A stretch of DNA of 64,000 bases from MPNP01 sp965116235. GTDB lineage: Bacteria; Pseudomonadota; Alphaproteobacteria; Rhodobacterales; Rhodobacteraceae. Each line of letters opens with the position of its first letter. The first letter of the stretch is position 1. Under the pieces are notes generated by a model. The model was not told the DNA's origin, searched no databases, and saw nothing but the letters and a program-made list of their open reading frames with translations. Below, one piece after another: positions 47,273 through 55,015 of the stretch. The translations under genes were made by a program, and so were the position numbers. Location: positions 868,001-932,000 of the forward strand of contig OZ220496.1 of the NCBI GenBank assembly GCA_965116235.1. The letters run 5' to 3'.

Positions 47273-47473
47273 ATGCCCAAAATGAAAACCAAGTCAAGTG
47301 CCAAGAGAAGATTCAGGGTGACTGCAACCGGGCGTATCAAGGCCCAGCAGGCAGGCAAGCGGCATGGGATGATCAAGCGGTCAAACAAGTTTGTTCGCAA
47401 CGCCCGGGGAACAACGATCCTGAAATCCCAGGATGAAAAGATTGTCAAGGCGTTCATGCCTTATTCGCGATAA
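47273..47473 (+). CDS. rpmI: 50S ribosomal protein L35
   Basis: 66 residues, MPKMKTKSSAKRRF start and RHGMIKRSNKFVR core. ATG 47273 has GGAG 6-7 bp upstream; the open frame extends upstream to 47231 but family length fixes the start. infC, the usual upstream partner that carries autoregulation by L20/IF3, is not adjacent. Confidence 0.96.
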   Translation: MPKMKTKSSAKRRFRVTATGRIKAQQAGKRHGMIKRSNKFVRNARGTTILKSQDEKIVKAFMPYSR

Positions 47474-47485
47474 GGATCAGAATCG

Positions 47486-47848
47486 ATGGCACGTGTCAAA
47501 GGGGGTACGGTTACTCATGCCCGGCATAAAAAGGTAATCAAGGCCGCCAAGGGCTATTACGGTCGCCGGAAGAACACATTCCGCGCAGCGAAGCTGGCTG
47601 TCGACAAGGCACAGGAATACGCGACCCGAGATCGCAAGGTTAGAAAGCGCAATTTTCGAGCACTCTGGATCCAGAGAATCAATGCCGGGGTGCGAGAAAT
47701 TGACAGTTCATTGACCTATTCGCAGTTCATTCATGGGCTGAAACGGGCCAATATTGTGCTTGATCGCAAGGTATTGGCGCATTTGGCCGTGGCCGACCCG
47801 GAGGCTTTCCGGGACATCGTCGCCAAGTCCAAGGCTGCCTTGGATTGA
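47486..47848 (+). CDS. rplT: 50S ribosomal protein L20
   Basis: 120 residues, normal length, with MARVKGG start, YYGRRKNTFRAAK and FRALWIQRINAG. It follows rpmI by 12 bp. L20 binds 23S rRNA early in assembly and often represses its own operon through the mRNA leader; no leader structure was recognisable here. Confidence 0.97.
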   Translation: MARVKGGTVTHARHKKVIKAAKGYYGRRKNTFRAAKLAVDKAQEYATRDRKVRKRNFRALWIQRINAGVREIDSSLTYSQFIHGLKRANIVLDRKVLAHLAVADPEAFRDIVAKSKAALD

Positions 47849-47878
47849 CGCAAGCCATTATCATTCGCTTCATTTGTC

Positions 47879-48961
47879 ATGAAGACCGTCGACGCGCTCA
47901 GAAATGAGCATCTGACCAGAATCAACGCGACCAAGTCGGAAGCTGAGCTTGAACAGGCAAGGGTTCAGGCCATGGGGAAGAAGGGAGAAATAACCCTCGA
48001 GTTGAGGCGGCTGGGTGGCATGGATCCGCAGCAGCGCAAGACCATTGCCCCGCTCCTGAATGCACTCAAAAACGAAATCAACGAGGCGATTGTCCGCAAG
48101 AAGGAAGCCTTGGCAGAACTCGAACTCGAGGAACAGATACAGCGTGAATGGCTTGATGTCACTCTCCCGGGGCGTCCGCGAAGGCAAGGAACAGTACATC
48201 CAGTCAGCCAAACAGTCGATCAGGCCGTGGCGATATTTTCAGCCATGGGTTTCAGTTATGCTGAAGGACCACAGGTTGAAACGGACTGGCACAATTTTGA
48301 TGCGCTCAATATGCCGCCTGAACATCCGGCTCGGCAAGAGCATGATACCTTCTTCATCAAAAGTGCCGATTCTTCGAATGCCCCCCCGAACGTCCTGAGA
48401 ACGCACACATCGCCGGTCCAGATTCGGGCCATGGCCGAACAGGGCGTTCCTCTGCGAGTCATAGCTCCCGGTCGTGTCTATCGATGCGATTATGATCAGA
48501 CCCACACGCCGATGTTTCATCAGATCGAGGGATTGGCCATCGACACAAATCTGACCATGGCCAACTTGAAGTGGGTGCTTGAGGAATTCTGCCGAACCTT
48601 CTTCGAAATCGACAACGTTGAACTCCGTTTCCGTGCATCTCACTTCCCCTTTACGGAACCATCGGCCGAGGTCGATATCCGTTGCTCGTGGAATGGCGGT
48701 CAATTGAAGATTGGTGAAGGAGACGACTGGATGGAGATATTGGGGAGTGGCATGGTTCACCCCAATGTGCTGCGGGCGTGCAACGTAAACCCCGACAAAT
48801 ATCAGGGATTTGCTTTTGGCATGGGACTCGACCGTATTGCCATGCTCAAATATGGCATTCCGGACTTGAGATCCTTTTTTGAATCTGACATCCGTTGGCT
48901 ACGTCACTACGGGTTTTTGCCGGTTGATGTCCCTTCCATGCACGGCGGTCTGAGTCTGTAG
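47879..48961 (+). CDS. pheS: Phenylalanyl-tRNA synthetase alpha subunit
   Basis: 360 residues: N-terminal coiled coil, then the class II core with QTHTPMFHQIEGL, the FTEPSAEVDI motif 2 region and motif 3 GFAFGMGLDRIAML. It needs PheT to work; pheT does not follow, and the downstream DNA is instead an accessory region with a transposon-like unit starting 86 bp after the stop. A small hairpin (AACCTG/CAGGTT) lies just after the stop. Confidence 0.96.
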   Translation: MKTVDALRNEHLTRINATKSEAELEQARVQAMGKKGEITLELRRLGGMDPQQRKTIAPLLNALKNEINEAIVRKKEALAELELEEQIQREWLDVTLPGRPRRQGTVHPVSQTVDQAVAIFSAMGFSYAEGPQVETDWHNFDALNMPPEHPARQEHDTFFIKSADSSNAPPNVLRTHTSPVQIRAMAEQGVPLRVIAPGRVYRCDYDQTHTPMFHQIEGLAIDTNLTMANLKWVLEEFCRTFFEIDNVELRFRASHFPFTEPSAEVDIRCSWNGGQLKIGEGDDWMEILGSGMVHPNVLRACNVNPDKYQGFAFGMGLDRIAMLKYGIPDLRSFFESDIRWLRHYGFLPVDVPSMHGGLSL

Positions 48962-49039
48962 ATTTTCAGTCGTCTTTAACCTGTGTTGTGCAGGTTGCGA
49001 CAGTGCTGCTAATAATTCAGCGACGGTAATTTGGAATCA

Positions 49040-49047
49040 TAAGAAAA
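49040..49047. repeat. Left copy of the 8-bp target-site duplication
   Basis: TAAGAAAA directly outside the left inverted repeat; the same 8 bp lie directly outside the right one at 51939-51946. Confidence 0.8.
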
Positions 49048-49071
49048 GGGAATTATATACCAAAGTAAAAA
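49048..49071 (+). repeat. Left terminal inverted repeat (24 bp)
   Basis: Starts GGGAATTATATACC and ends GTAAAAA. It is the exact reverse complement of 51915-51938. Confidence 0.9.
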
Positions 49072-49072
49072 G

Positions 49073-49258
49073 TCATTTTTGCGTAGTCCCAACAGGTAAT
49101 CGTCCATAAGTTTTTCGGAACCTTTCGAGCAACACTTTTCCCCGGAATTTCTTGGTAGCTTTCTTCGGGTTCTGTTTCATTTTGTCACTCGCCATTTCAA
49201 ATTGAGACATTACGGTTTTGTGCCCTTGTTCCCCTGCACGGACGGTTCGGCGCACCAT
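49073..49258 (-). CDS. Possible small basic protein at the left end of the element
   Basis: 61 codons, or 45 from an internal ATG (MSQFEMASDKMKQNPKK), Lys/Arg-rich and ending at the left inverted repeat. No family is recognised. It may be a real small protein, a remnant of a transposition gene, or chance. Its position beside the element end is the only reason to list it. Confidence 0.3.
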   Translation of the reverse strand: MVRRTVRAGEQGHKTVMSQFEMASDKMKQNPKKATKKFRGKVLLERFRKTYGRLPVGTTQK

Positions 49259-49440
49259 TGCCGGTGCAAGAGAGCCAGGGGTTCCAGGATGTCTTCGGCG
49301 AGACCTGGCAGCTCCACCAGCAGCAACCGATTCTTCTCATTGCTGCAATAAGAAACAGGACACCAGCGATTGACAGAGAGTCGTGCGCACCTTAATTCGA
49401 TAAACAGGACAATTGGCTTGATCCACACGGATAATCCATC

Positions 49441-51375
49441 ATGGTCGAACAACTGAAACGAGACGCCCTAAACGCCTTTATCGATCTGGGTGATCGGGCC
49501 CAGACCCCCATATTTGTTGGGCGCGATGAGATTATGAGCGAGATTCTCCGTCTGGCCCGGCGTATCCACCAGCATGATCCCCAGACCTCAAAAGAATGGC
49601 CCGCCCAAGGCAAGATGCGCCTGATTCAGGGGGCGCCGGGTATCGGCAAGACTGCCCTGCTCAACAGCTTGCGAGCGCACTGCCGGACGGCTGTGGACCG
49701 CCCGCGCAACCAGCCCTTTATTCTGCCGGTCATGATACCGGAAGCCCGGGACTTGTCACGCGATTACATGGTTACATGCATAAGGGCTGCCATCGAGGCC
49801 ATGAACCGGGACAGTCCTAAGTCGCTTGGGCGGGGGATAGTGCAAAAATTTGTTCGGTTGGCACGGCGGATACAGGGGGCACAGGTCACCGGACCCGCCG
49901 GCATCGGGGTCGGAGTCAGCCTGAATTCGAGCGCGACCCCGATCGTTCCGCCTCCCAACTGCGTCATTCTTCTCATGATCGACGAGGTGCAAACGGTGCC
50001 GGGCGCCGCCGGAGCCTTGCTGCAATATCTGGAAGGCGGAAGTCAGGGACTGCCTGTTCTGCCCGTGCTCGCCGGCCTGTCCAACAGCTGGAAGACCTTG
50101 CAGGACGTCGCCCTTTCGCGCCTGTCCAGTGACGCCATCATCCAGCCCGGGGCCCTGAACCCGAATGAGGTGCAGCAAGCCTTGGACAACTTTGTCTCAC
50201 ATTTTGGCATCACCACCACAGCCCGCACGCAAGACCTGTGGGCTGGAGCCCTGTGGCAATGGTCGCGGGGCTGGCCCAAGCATATGCAGAATGTGCTCAA
50301 TATAATGGGCCGTCACCTGCTTCCCGCCCAAGGGAACCTGAATGCCTTGTCCCCTCCTGACATTCAGGCCCATGTCATAACCACCCGCCATGCCTATTAT
50401 CGCCAGCGTCTGGGGCCCTGGACCGGTCATGCCTCTCAGGTCGGGCAGGTCATGGCCCGCCTGGGCCGCGACCCCGTTCCCGAAGAGCAGGTCGAGACCA
50501 TCCTGCGCGCGACCGGTTTCGTCACCGAGCCGGGCCCGAAGCGCAGTGCCACCATGACCACCATGCTTCGGTTGGGATTGCTGGATGAGGTCCAGGCCGG
50601 AAGTGGCCACTTTGCCTGTCCAATCCCTTCTCTTCGCTCCTTTGTCGTCGCTCAGACGGGCACGGCCCTTCATGCGGCGGTCCAGACCGCCCCCCGGCGC
50701 ACGATCACGGACCTGCTGCAGACGGAGATCCCCGACGAGACCGATGCCTGGGGGCGCACACCCTTGCATCTCGCCACGCAGGAGAACAGGGTCGCCATTG
50801 TTGCGGACCTGCTGCAGGCCGGTCATGATCCAGCAGTCACAGATCATTGGGGTCGAAACGTCCTGCACGTCGCCGCCGGGAACAACGCCACTGATGTCGT
50901 CTCTCTTCTGCTCACCGACGCTGCTGCCCCGCATGCGCTTGACAGCGACGGCTGTACCCCGCTGCATCATGCTGCCCGCTCCGGCTCCCTTTGCACACTC
51001 AGGCAGCTGCTGGCGGCGGGCAGCGACGCGGCGGCGATAAGCCACACCGGGTACACCCCCTTGCATGAGGCGGCCCAGGCCAATGACGCGGCCGGCCTGC
51101 AGCACTTGCTCGCGGCCGGATCGTCTATCCAGCATCTGGATAAGAATGGTCAGACACCGCTGCATTGGGCAGCACGGACCAACGCCCTGGACGCCGTCCG
51201 AACATTGCTGGCCAACGGTGCCCATCCCGATATCCGGGATGGTGAAGGTCGGCTCCCGGGCGCTCTCGCGGCCGCCGGGAGCAGCGTGCACTGGCTGCTG
51301 ACCCCGCCAGAGCCTTTGGACCCGGAAGCCGATGGCGAACCCGCCGAGGATCAGCGGCCGGACGGCCCCAAATAG
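49441..51375 (+). CDS. NTPase-ankyrin fusion protein, copy 2 (inside the element)
   Basis: 644 residues, same plan as the protein at 43641-45341. NTPase module: FVGRDEIM at 25-32, Walker A GAPGIGKTA at 64-72, Walker B VILLMIDE at 175-182, LPVLAGLSNSW at 207-217, WQWSRGWPKHMQN at 272-284, YYRQRLGPW at 319-327 and FACPIPSLRSFVVAQTG at 391-407. About six ankyrin repeats follow (408-610; TPLH at 440-443, 506-509, 539-542, 572-575). The tail is Pro/Glu/Asp-rich. Clearly more GC-rich than neighbours, consistent with transfer. No ribosome site is obvious. Role unknown; the switch-plus-sensor design recalls STAND proteins. Confidence 0.88.
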   Translation: MVEQLKRDALNAFIDLGDRAQTPIFVGRDEIMSEILRLARRIHQHDPQTSKEWPAQGKMRLIQGAPGIGKTALLNSLRAHCRTAVDRPRNQPFILPVMIPEARDLSRDYMVTCIRAAIEAMNRDSPKSLGRGIVQKFVRLARRIQGAQVTGPAGIGVGVSLNSSATPIVPPPNCVILLMIDEVQTVPGAAGALLQYLEGGSQGLPVLPVLAGLSNSWKTLQDVALSRLSSDAIIQPGALNPNEVQQALDNFVSHFGITTTARTQDLWAGALWQWSRGWPKHMQNVLNIMGRHLLPAQGNLNALSPPDIQAHVITTRHAYYRQRLGPWTGHASQVGQVMARLGRDPVPEEQVETILRATGFVTEPGPKRSATMTTMLRLGLLDEVQAGSGHFACPIPSLRSFVVAQTGTALHAAVQTAPRRTITDLLQTEIPDETDAWGRTPLHLATQENRVAIVADLLQAGHDPAVTDHWGRNVLHVAAGNNATDVVSLLLTDAAAPHALDSDGCTPLHHAARSGSLCTLRQLLAAGSDAAAISHTGYTPLHEAAQANDAAGLQHLLAAGSSIQHLDKNGQTPLHWAARTNALDAVRTLLANGAHPDIRDGEGRLPGALAAAGSSVHWLLTPPEPLDPEADGEPAEDQRPDGPK

Positions 51376-51380
51376 CCAGG

Positions 51381-51640
51381 AACTTTGGCACCAATAACGA
51401 CTTCATGCCGTTGGACAAGTATGTTGCCTGGAGCCAGAAATGGCTGACGCAGCGCTTTCGCCTGCTGAAGGATGACAGCATCATTTACGTCTATGGGCTT
51501 GCCGAAATCCTGGCGCGTATATCCGCCTAGTATCCAATCGAGAATCAACGCTGGCTGGTCTGGCATTACACCAACAAGGCCGTTCCATCCAGTCGTTTCT
51601 GGCAACAATCCCATGAGAGGGTGATCTGGCCACCATTACT
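51381..51640 (+). pseudogene. Fragment of a DNA N-4/N-6 methyltransferase
   Basis: The frame starting at 51381 reads NFGTNNDFMPLDKYVAWS, then LLKDDSIIYVYGLAEILARI, an in-frame TAG at 51528-51530, then RWLVWHYTNKAVPS and FWQQSHERVIW. This is the central part of a known type of site-specific DNA methyltransferase (the region after DPPYN). The SAM-binding motifs, the catalytic motif and the C-terminus are missing. It begins 6 bp after the NTPase-ankyrin stop, so both ends are cut off. In another frame, 51617-51766 encodes an unrelated-looking 49-residue tail. Confidence 0.75.
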
Positions 51641-51914
51641 GAATACCTTAACAGTCGTGATGTAGATTTCATATCCGTCTCATATAAGAAGATTGACGAC
51701 AAATCCGGTCGCCATCACGAATACTGCATAAGAACATTGGACAGTGAGTATTTGCAAGGTCTTTAAGTCGACCGATGGTGCAAGACTGGCAAGCGACATG
51801 TTCAAGAAAATAACGCGGGTGTTCTGTCAACCCTAATCCCTTCCATGAGTTGGCAGATATGGTGGGAAATTCCGCTTGGTCTGACAAGAGAAGTCCGGGA
51901 ATTCCGAATTTGAA

Positions 51915-51938
51915 TTTTTACTTTGGTATATAATTCCC
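51915..51938 (-). repeat. Right terminal inverted repeat (24 bp)
   Basis: Exact reverse complement of 49048-49071; contains GGTATATAATTCCC at its outer end. Confidence 0.9.
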
Positions 51939-51946
51939 TAAGAAAA
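51939..51946. repeat. Right copy of the 8-bp target-site duplication
   Basis: TAAGAAAA, matching 49040-49047 and directly outside the right inverted repeat. Confidence 0.8.
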
Positions 51947-52073
51947 CGGTCTGGGACCCTGTCCTTTGGCGATTGAATGCATTGTGGCAGGAAACCAGAA
52001 AGTTTGAGGTTCGGGATTGGCAGATACAGGTCCAGCCGAACTCTGAGAATGATCATTTTAGACAGCAATCGAT

Positions 52074-52829
52074 ATGCCCCGAATTATTGAGTCAGCCCTC
52101 ATCCTGCCAGCCCTTTATGCCATGTACATAAAGGGGGGCAGCATTCAGACAACGGACTTGATCAAAGCATTGACGGAGATATTGAAACCGACAGGTCATG
52201 ATTTAGAAATTCTCGAGGGGCGAAGAGATACAAAGTTCTCTCAAAAAGTTAGAAACCTGAAATCTCATGGAACACTGGTCGATCAGGGTTTTGCAACGCA
52301 CACATACAGAGGATACGAGATCACGAAAGCAGGTCACGACATGGTCGAAAAGCATAAGTCGCAACTTGAACTGTTATTTGAATTTCAGTTTTTCCAGGCG
52401 GCGCGTCAATTCCGGCAGCTTGCTGATAGTGAACCTTTAGAAGTGATTGACGAAAAAATAATCGTCGAGGGGAAGTTAAGGCAGCGTTCTCAAGAGTATC
52501 ACACCCGATCCAGGGAATTGAGATTGGCGGCAGTCGAGCATTACGCCGAAAATGGGAGAATTTTATGTGCCGCGTGTGAATTTGAGTTTGCGCTTGCCTA
52601 TCCGGGGATAGGAGATGGATATATCGAAATCCACCATCTAAGACCTGTTTCATATATGAGGGGAGAGCCTTTACGAATCTCGGAGGCTTTGGGAAATGTT
52701 AGACCACTGTGTGCAAACTGTCACCGGATGATACATACGAGTCGCCCGCCAAGGCTTATAGAAGACATACGAAGGTATTTGAAAGTGAGTTATAGTTACG
52801 GTGATGCCAAAGAGGGCAAACACCAATAG
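52074..52829 (+). CDS. HNH endonuclease (probable restriction enzyme)
   Basis: 251 residues. The N-terminal 100 residues look like a winged-helix DNA-binding domain (similar in style to the Mrr N-terminus); the C-terminal part is an HNH nuclease with C165/C168, EIHHLRP (H187, H188), N208 and C213/C216/H217, the zinc-ribbon type, ending in CHRMIH. Stand-alone proteins of this build are usually type II or modification-dependent restriction enzymes. The methyltransferase fragment 430 bp upstream may be what is left of its partner. In-frame TAG at 52059-52061 supports the ATG start. Confidence 0.85.
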   Translation: MPRIIESALILPALYAMYIKGGSIQTTDLIKALTEILKPTGHDLEILEGRRDTKFSQKVRNLKSHGTLVDQGFATHTYRGYEITKAGHDMVEKHKSQLELLFEFQFFQAARQFRQLADSEPLEVIDEKIIVEGKLRQRSQEYHTRSRELRLAAVEHYAENGRILCAACEFEFALAYPGIGDGYIEIHHLRPVSYMRGEPLRISEALGNVRPLCANCHRMIHTSRPPRLIEDIRRYLKVSYSYGDAKEGKHQ

Positions 52830-53189
52830 CTCCAGCGACATCGGTGAAGGCGGTAGCATGGTACTCTAACTTGAGCGTTTGCAGAGCCGTAACTCAGCAG
52901 TACCTGAAGCAACAGACATTATGCAGGATACAAATCGACTTTAATGGCTTCCAATTCAAAAAGCATGGATGGAAAAGAACATCGAGTCAATAAATCACGG
53001 CTCGGGACTGTAGCATAAACGCACTTGCTTGTCTTGTTGTGGCGGAGGTATCGACTTATAATCCCCAGCCATCCGGGCAGCCTATCCTGTTGTCAGCAAT
53101 AAATTGAGTATGATAGTCATTAGCAACCCTTGGCCTTTGCATACTCAGTTGAGCCTATATTTTGAACGGCATACTTGCTGGCCGTTGGA
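52830..53189. other. Intergenic region in the accessory zone
   Basis: About 360 AT-rich bp between convergent genes; nothing recognisable. Confidence 0.4.
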
Positions 53190-53876
53190 TCACTTAAGAT
53201 CAAACAAGCTGGGTTGTGCCGGCTCAACAACTGATGGATTCTGAAACAAAAAATTATCGCAATAGTCGCTGTCGCGTTCCAAAGACCTTCGGCATGGCGG
53301 TATCCATTCGAGACGCGGTTCATTGCAGTGGGGGTGTATCCAGACCATCCATGCGTAGCCAGTTGCAGTAGTTGCCTTCTTGTCTACGCGACCCCTTAAC
53401 ATAGGGACGCGTTCGGTGAATTGGGCGACTACTGCTGGCGGAAAGACCGAAAAGAGCCTCTCATACCGACCAACGCTCTCAAGAAACACAGTGCGAACCA
53501 GCATCGCAACTCCCCGCCGGGCGACAGATCGTGACCGCAGGATAAAATCCTCGGCCAGACGGAAGGGCGGGTTGGTAATGACCCAATCGAACGAACCGGC
53601 TGCATGGAGTGGCTTCAGGAAATCAGCCGTCCGGCCAAAGCCGTAATCGTGAATATCGGAAGATTCGACAGTTCCGAAATATTCGCCAAGAGCCTGTGCC
53701 ATGTATCCTCGCCCACATGCCGGTTCCAATACGGAAAGTGTGTGGGCGTTATCACAGAGGTGAATGACGTGCTCAACAAGCGCTCGTGTTGCCCAAGGGG
53801 GAGTCGGGAAATCGTCTAGGCTGTCGGATGGCTCAATCCTCTGTGCCATCACGGCATGTGAAATATTCTGGGCCAT
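53190..53876 (-). CDS. Class I methyltransferase with NPPF motif (phage/MGE-type)
   Basis: 228 residues: PTPPWATRALVEHV, motif I VLEPACGRGYMA at 49-60 and catalytic motif NPPF at 102-105, which is the N6-adenine/N-glutamine type. No target recognition domain is obvious, so the substrate may be DNA or a protein. Similar short proteins are common in prophages and gene-transfer regions. It sits with the HNH gene in the accessory region and starts with several alternative ATGs. Confidence 0.75.
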   Translation of the reverse strand: MAQNISHAVMAQRIEPSDSLDDFPTPPWATRALVEHVIHLCDNAHTLSVLEPACGRGYMAQALGEYFGTVESSDIHDYGFGRTADFLKPLHAAGSFDWVITNPPFRLAEDFILRSRSVARRGVAMLVRTVFLESVGRYERLFSVFPPAVVAQFTERVPMLRGRVDKKATTATGYAWMVWIHPHCNEPRLEWIPPCRRSLERDSDYCDNFLFQNPSVVEPAQPSLFDLK

Positions 53877-54674
53877 ACTTGAATGCTTCCTTGATGAACA
53901 GTTATCAGCGAATGACTAACAATGCCTGTATTGCTTGGCCACAGTCGCGATCGCGAGAGGTAACAGCGATTTTAATACTGCTTGTTCCGTTTTGCGTAGT
54001 ACAAAGACAAGGTGGAGTCATCTCATGAAAACTCCGTTACGTGCCAAATTAAACACGATTCAGAAACACATGAAGCTCGCATTGGCACGACCATAAACCC
54101 CCTTGCACCTGCAACAAGATATACAGATAGCGCCTTCAAGTGTCAACCAATGGCTATGATTTTCAAGAGTGAATTAGGATCATATTCAATCAATGGCCGA
54201 TGTAAGTGGAAATACCATTCGACCAAGCATGTCAATCCCGAAGAACTTGATGCCCTTGAGCAGTTGAGCCCGACGTCGATGATTTTTCACAACCCCTAAT
54301 TTGGGGGCTTATATCTCTAACTTGAAATCAAGAATGCCCGATTGATGCCCCTAACTGGTACCACGGTCGTGTCCGATCCTTCTCGGCCCGAACGAGACCC
54401 ACGCCGGAACATACGAAGGTATCGTGGCGGAAGCGGACTTGGGCCATTGACCTGTATGTCTCGTATCGCAAGAGCCAGTCCCGCGTGAAGTGGCCTCGCG
54501 AAACGCCGTTCAGTTCGCTCATATAAAGCCTCGGAACCATTCAAGATCCGACTTTCAAGTTAGGTATATAAGCCCCCAAATTTTGCTTTTGATTCTTGAA
54601 TCCTGGATTGGAGGGTTCATAATAACATCGGGGTGAATACTGGCATGAACAAGCTGGTGGACTGGGAGATTGCA
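53877..54674. other. Gene-poor AT-rich region containing a small inverted-repeat element
   Basis: A plus-strand frame at 54012-54299 (95 codons) could be a gene fragment (it contains a FKCQPMAMIFKSEL-like stretch) but I cannot assign it; it runs into the inverted-repeat element at 54298-54582. No other feature is visible. Confidence 0.4.
54298..54582. mobile_element. 0.29-kb inverted-repeat (MITE-like) element
   Basis: Arms 54298-54327 and 54553-54582 match at 28 of 30 positions as inverted repeats. Read outward-in, the right arm gives GGGGGCTTATATACC, sharing GGG, the nine-base TTATATACC and several downstream bases with the ends of the 2.9-kb unit at 49048-51938. The interior has a 70-codon minus-strand frame (54328-54540) of unknown origin. 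No clear target duplication is seen, so the ends may be altered. Confidence 0.65.
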
Positions 54675-54974
54675 ATGGACCACAAGACACAACTGGAAAT
54701 TGAAGCGGCCACCTATCGACGTCTGGTTGAACACCTGCGCAAGCGAACCGATGTGCAGAACATCGACTTGATGAACCTGGCCGGCTTTTGCCGCAATTGT
54801 CTGTCCCGGTGGTATGCGGAAGCCGCTACGGAAAAGGGAATCAACATCGAAAAAAACGAAGCCCGAGAAATAGTCTATGGCATGCCCTTTGATGAATGGA
54901 AAAGGCGATATCAGACCGAAGCCTCCGCGAAACAACTCACCGCTTTCGAAGAAGCGCATAAGGATCTATCCTGA
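54675..54974 (+). CDS. DUF1244 family protein
   Basis: 99 residues in the small DUF1244 family: an N-terminal RRLVEHLRKRTDVQNIDLMN stretch, the conserved FCRNCLSRWY (C39, C42) and a PFDEWKRRYQ C-terminal element. Function is unknown; the two cysteines could bind a metal. ATG 54675 has GGGAG 9 bp upstream, so the longer frame from 54633 is not used. Confidence 0.88.
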   Translation: MDHKTQLEIEAATYRRLVEHLRKRTDVQNIDLMNLAGFCRNCLSRWYAEAATEKGINIEKNEAREIVYGMPFDEWKRRYQTEASAKQLTAFEEAHKDLS

Positions 54975-55015
54975 CTGGCGTTTGAACCACCTCACTGTCA
55001 GGGCTCGTTTTCAGG

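Larger units (their letters stand above)
49048..51938. mobile_element. 2.9-kb transposon-like unit carrying an NTPase-ankyrin gene, no transposase
   Basis: The unit is bounded by perfect 24-bp inverted repeats beginning GGGAATTATATACC and by an exact 8-bp direct repeat TAAGAAAA. Inside are a possible small minus-strand gene (49073-49258), the GC-rich NTPase-ankyrin gene, and a fragment of a DNA methyltransferase. No transposase or integrase is visible, so the unit would need help in trans. Ends that start GGG with 8-bp duplications fit the IS1595 family (IS1016 group) as I remember it, but other families are possible. This is therefore read as a non-autonomous, cargo-bearing element. Confidence 0.8.

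Noticed and set aside
50197..51291. 364-codon minus-strand open frame
   Set aside because: It lies wholly antisense to the GC-rich NTPase-ankyrin gene; such shadows are expected there, and its translation is low-complexity without family motifs.
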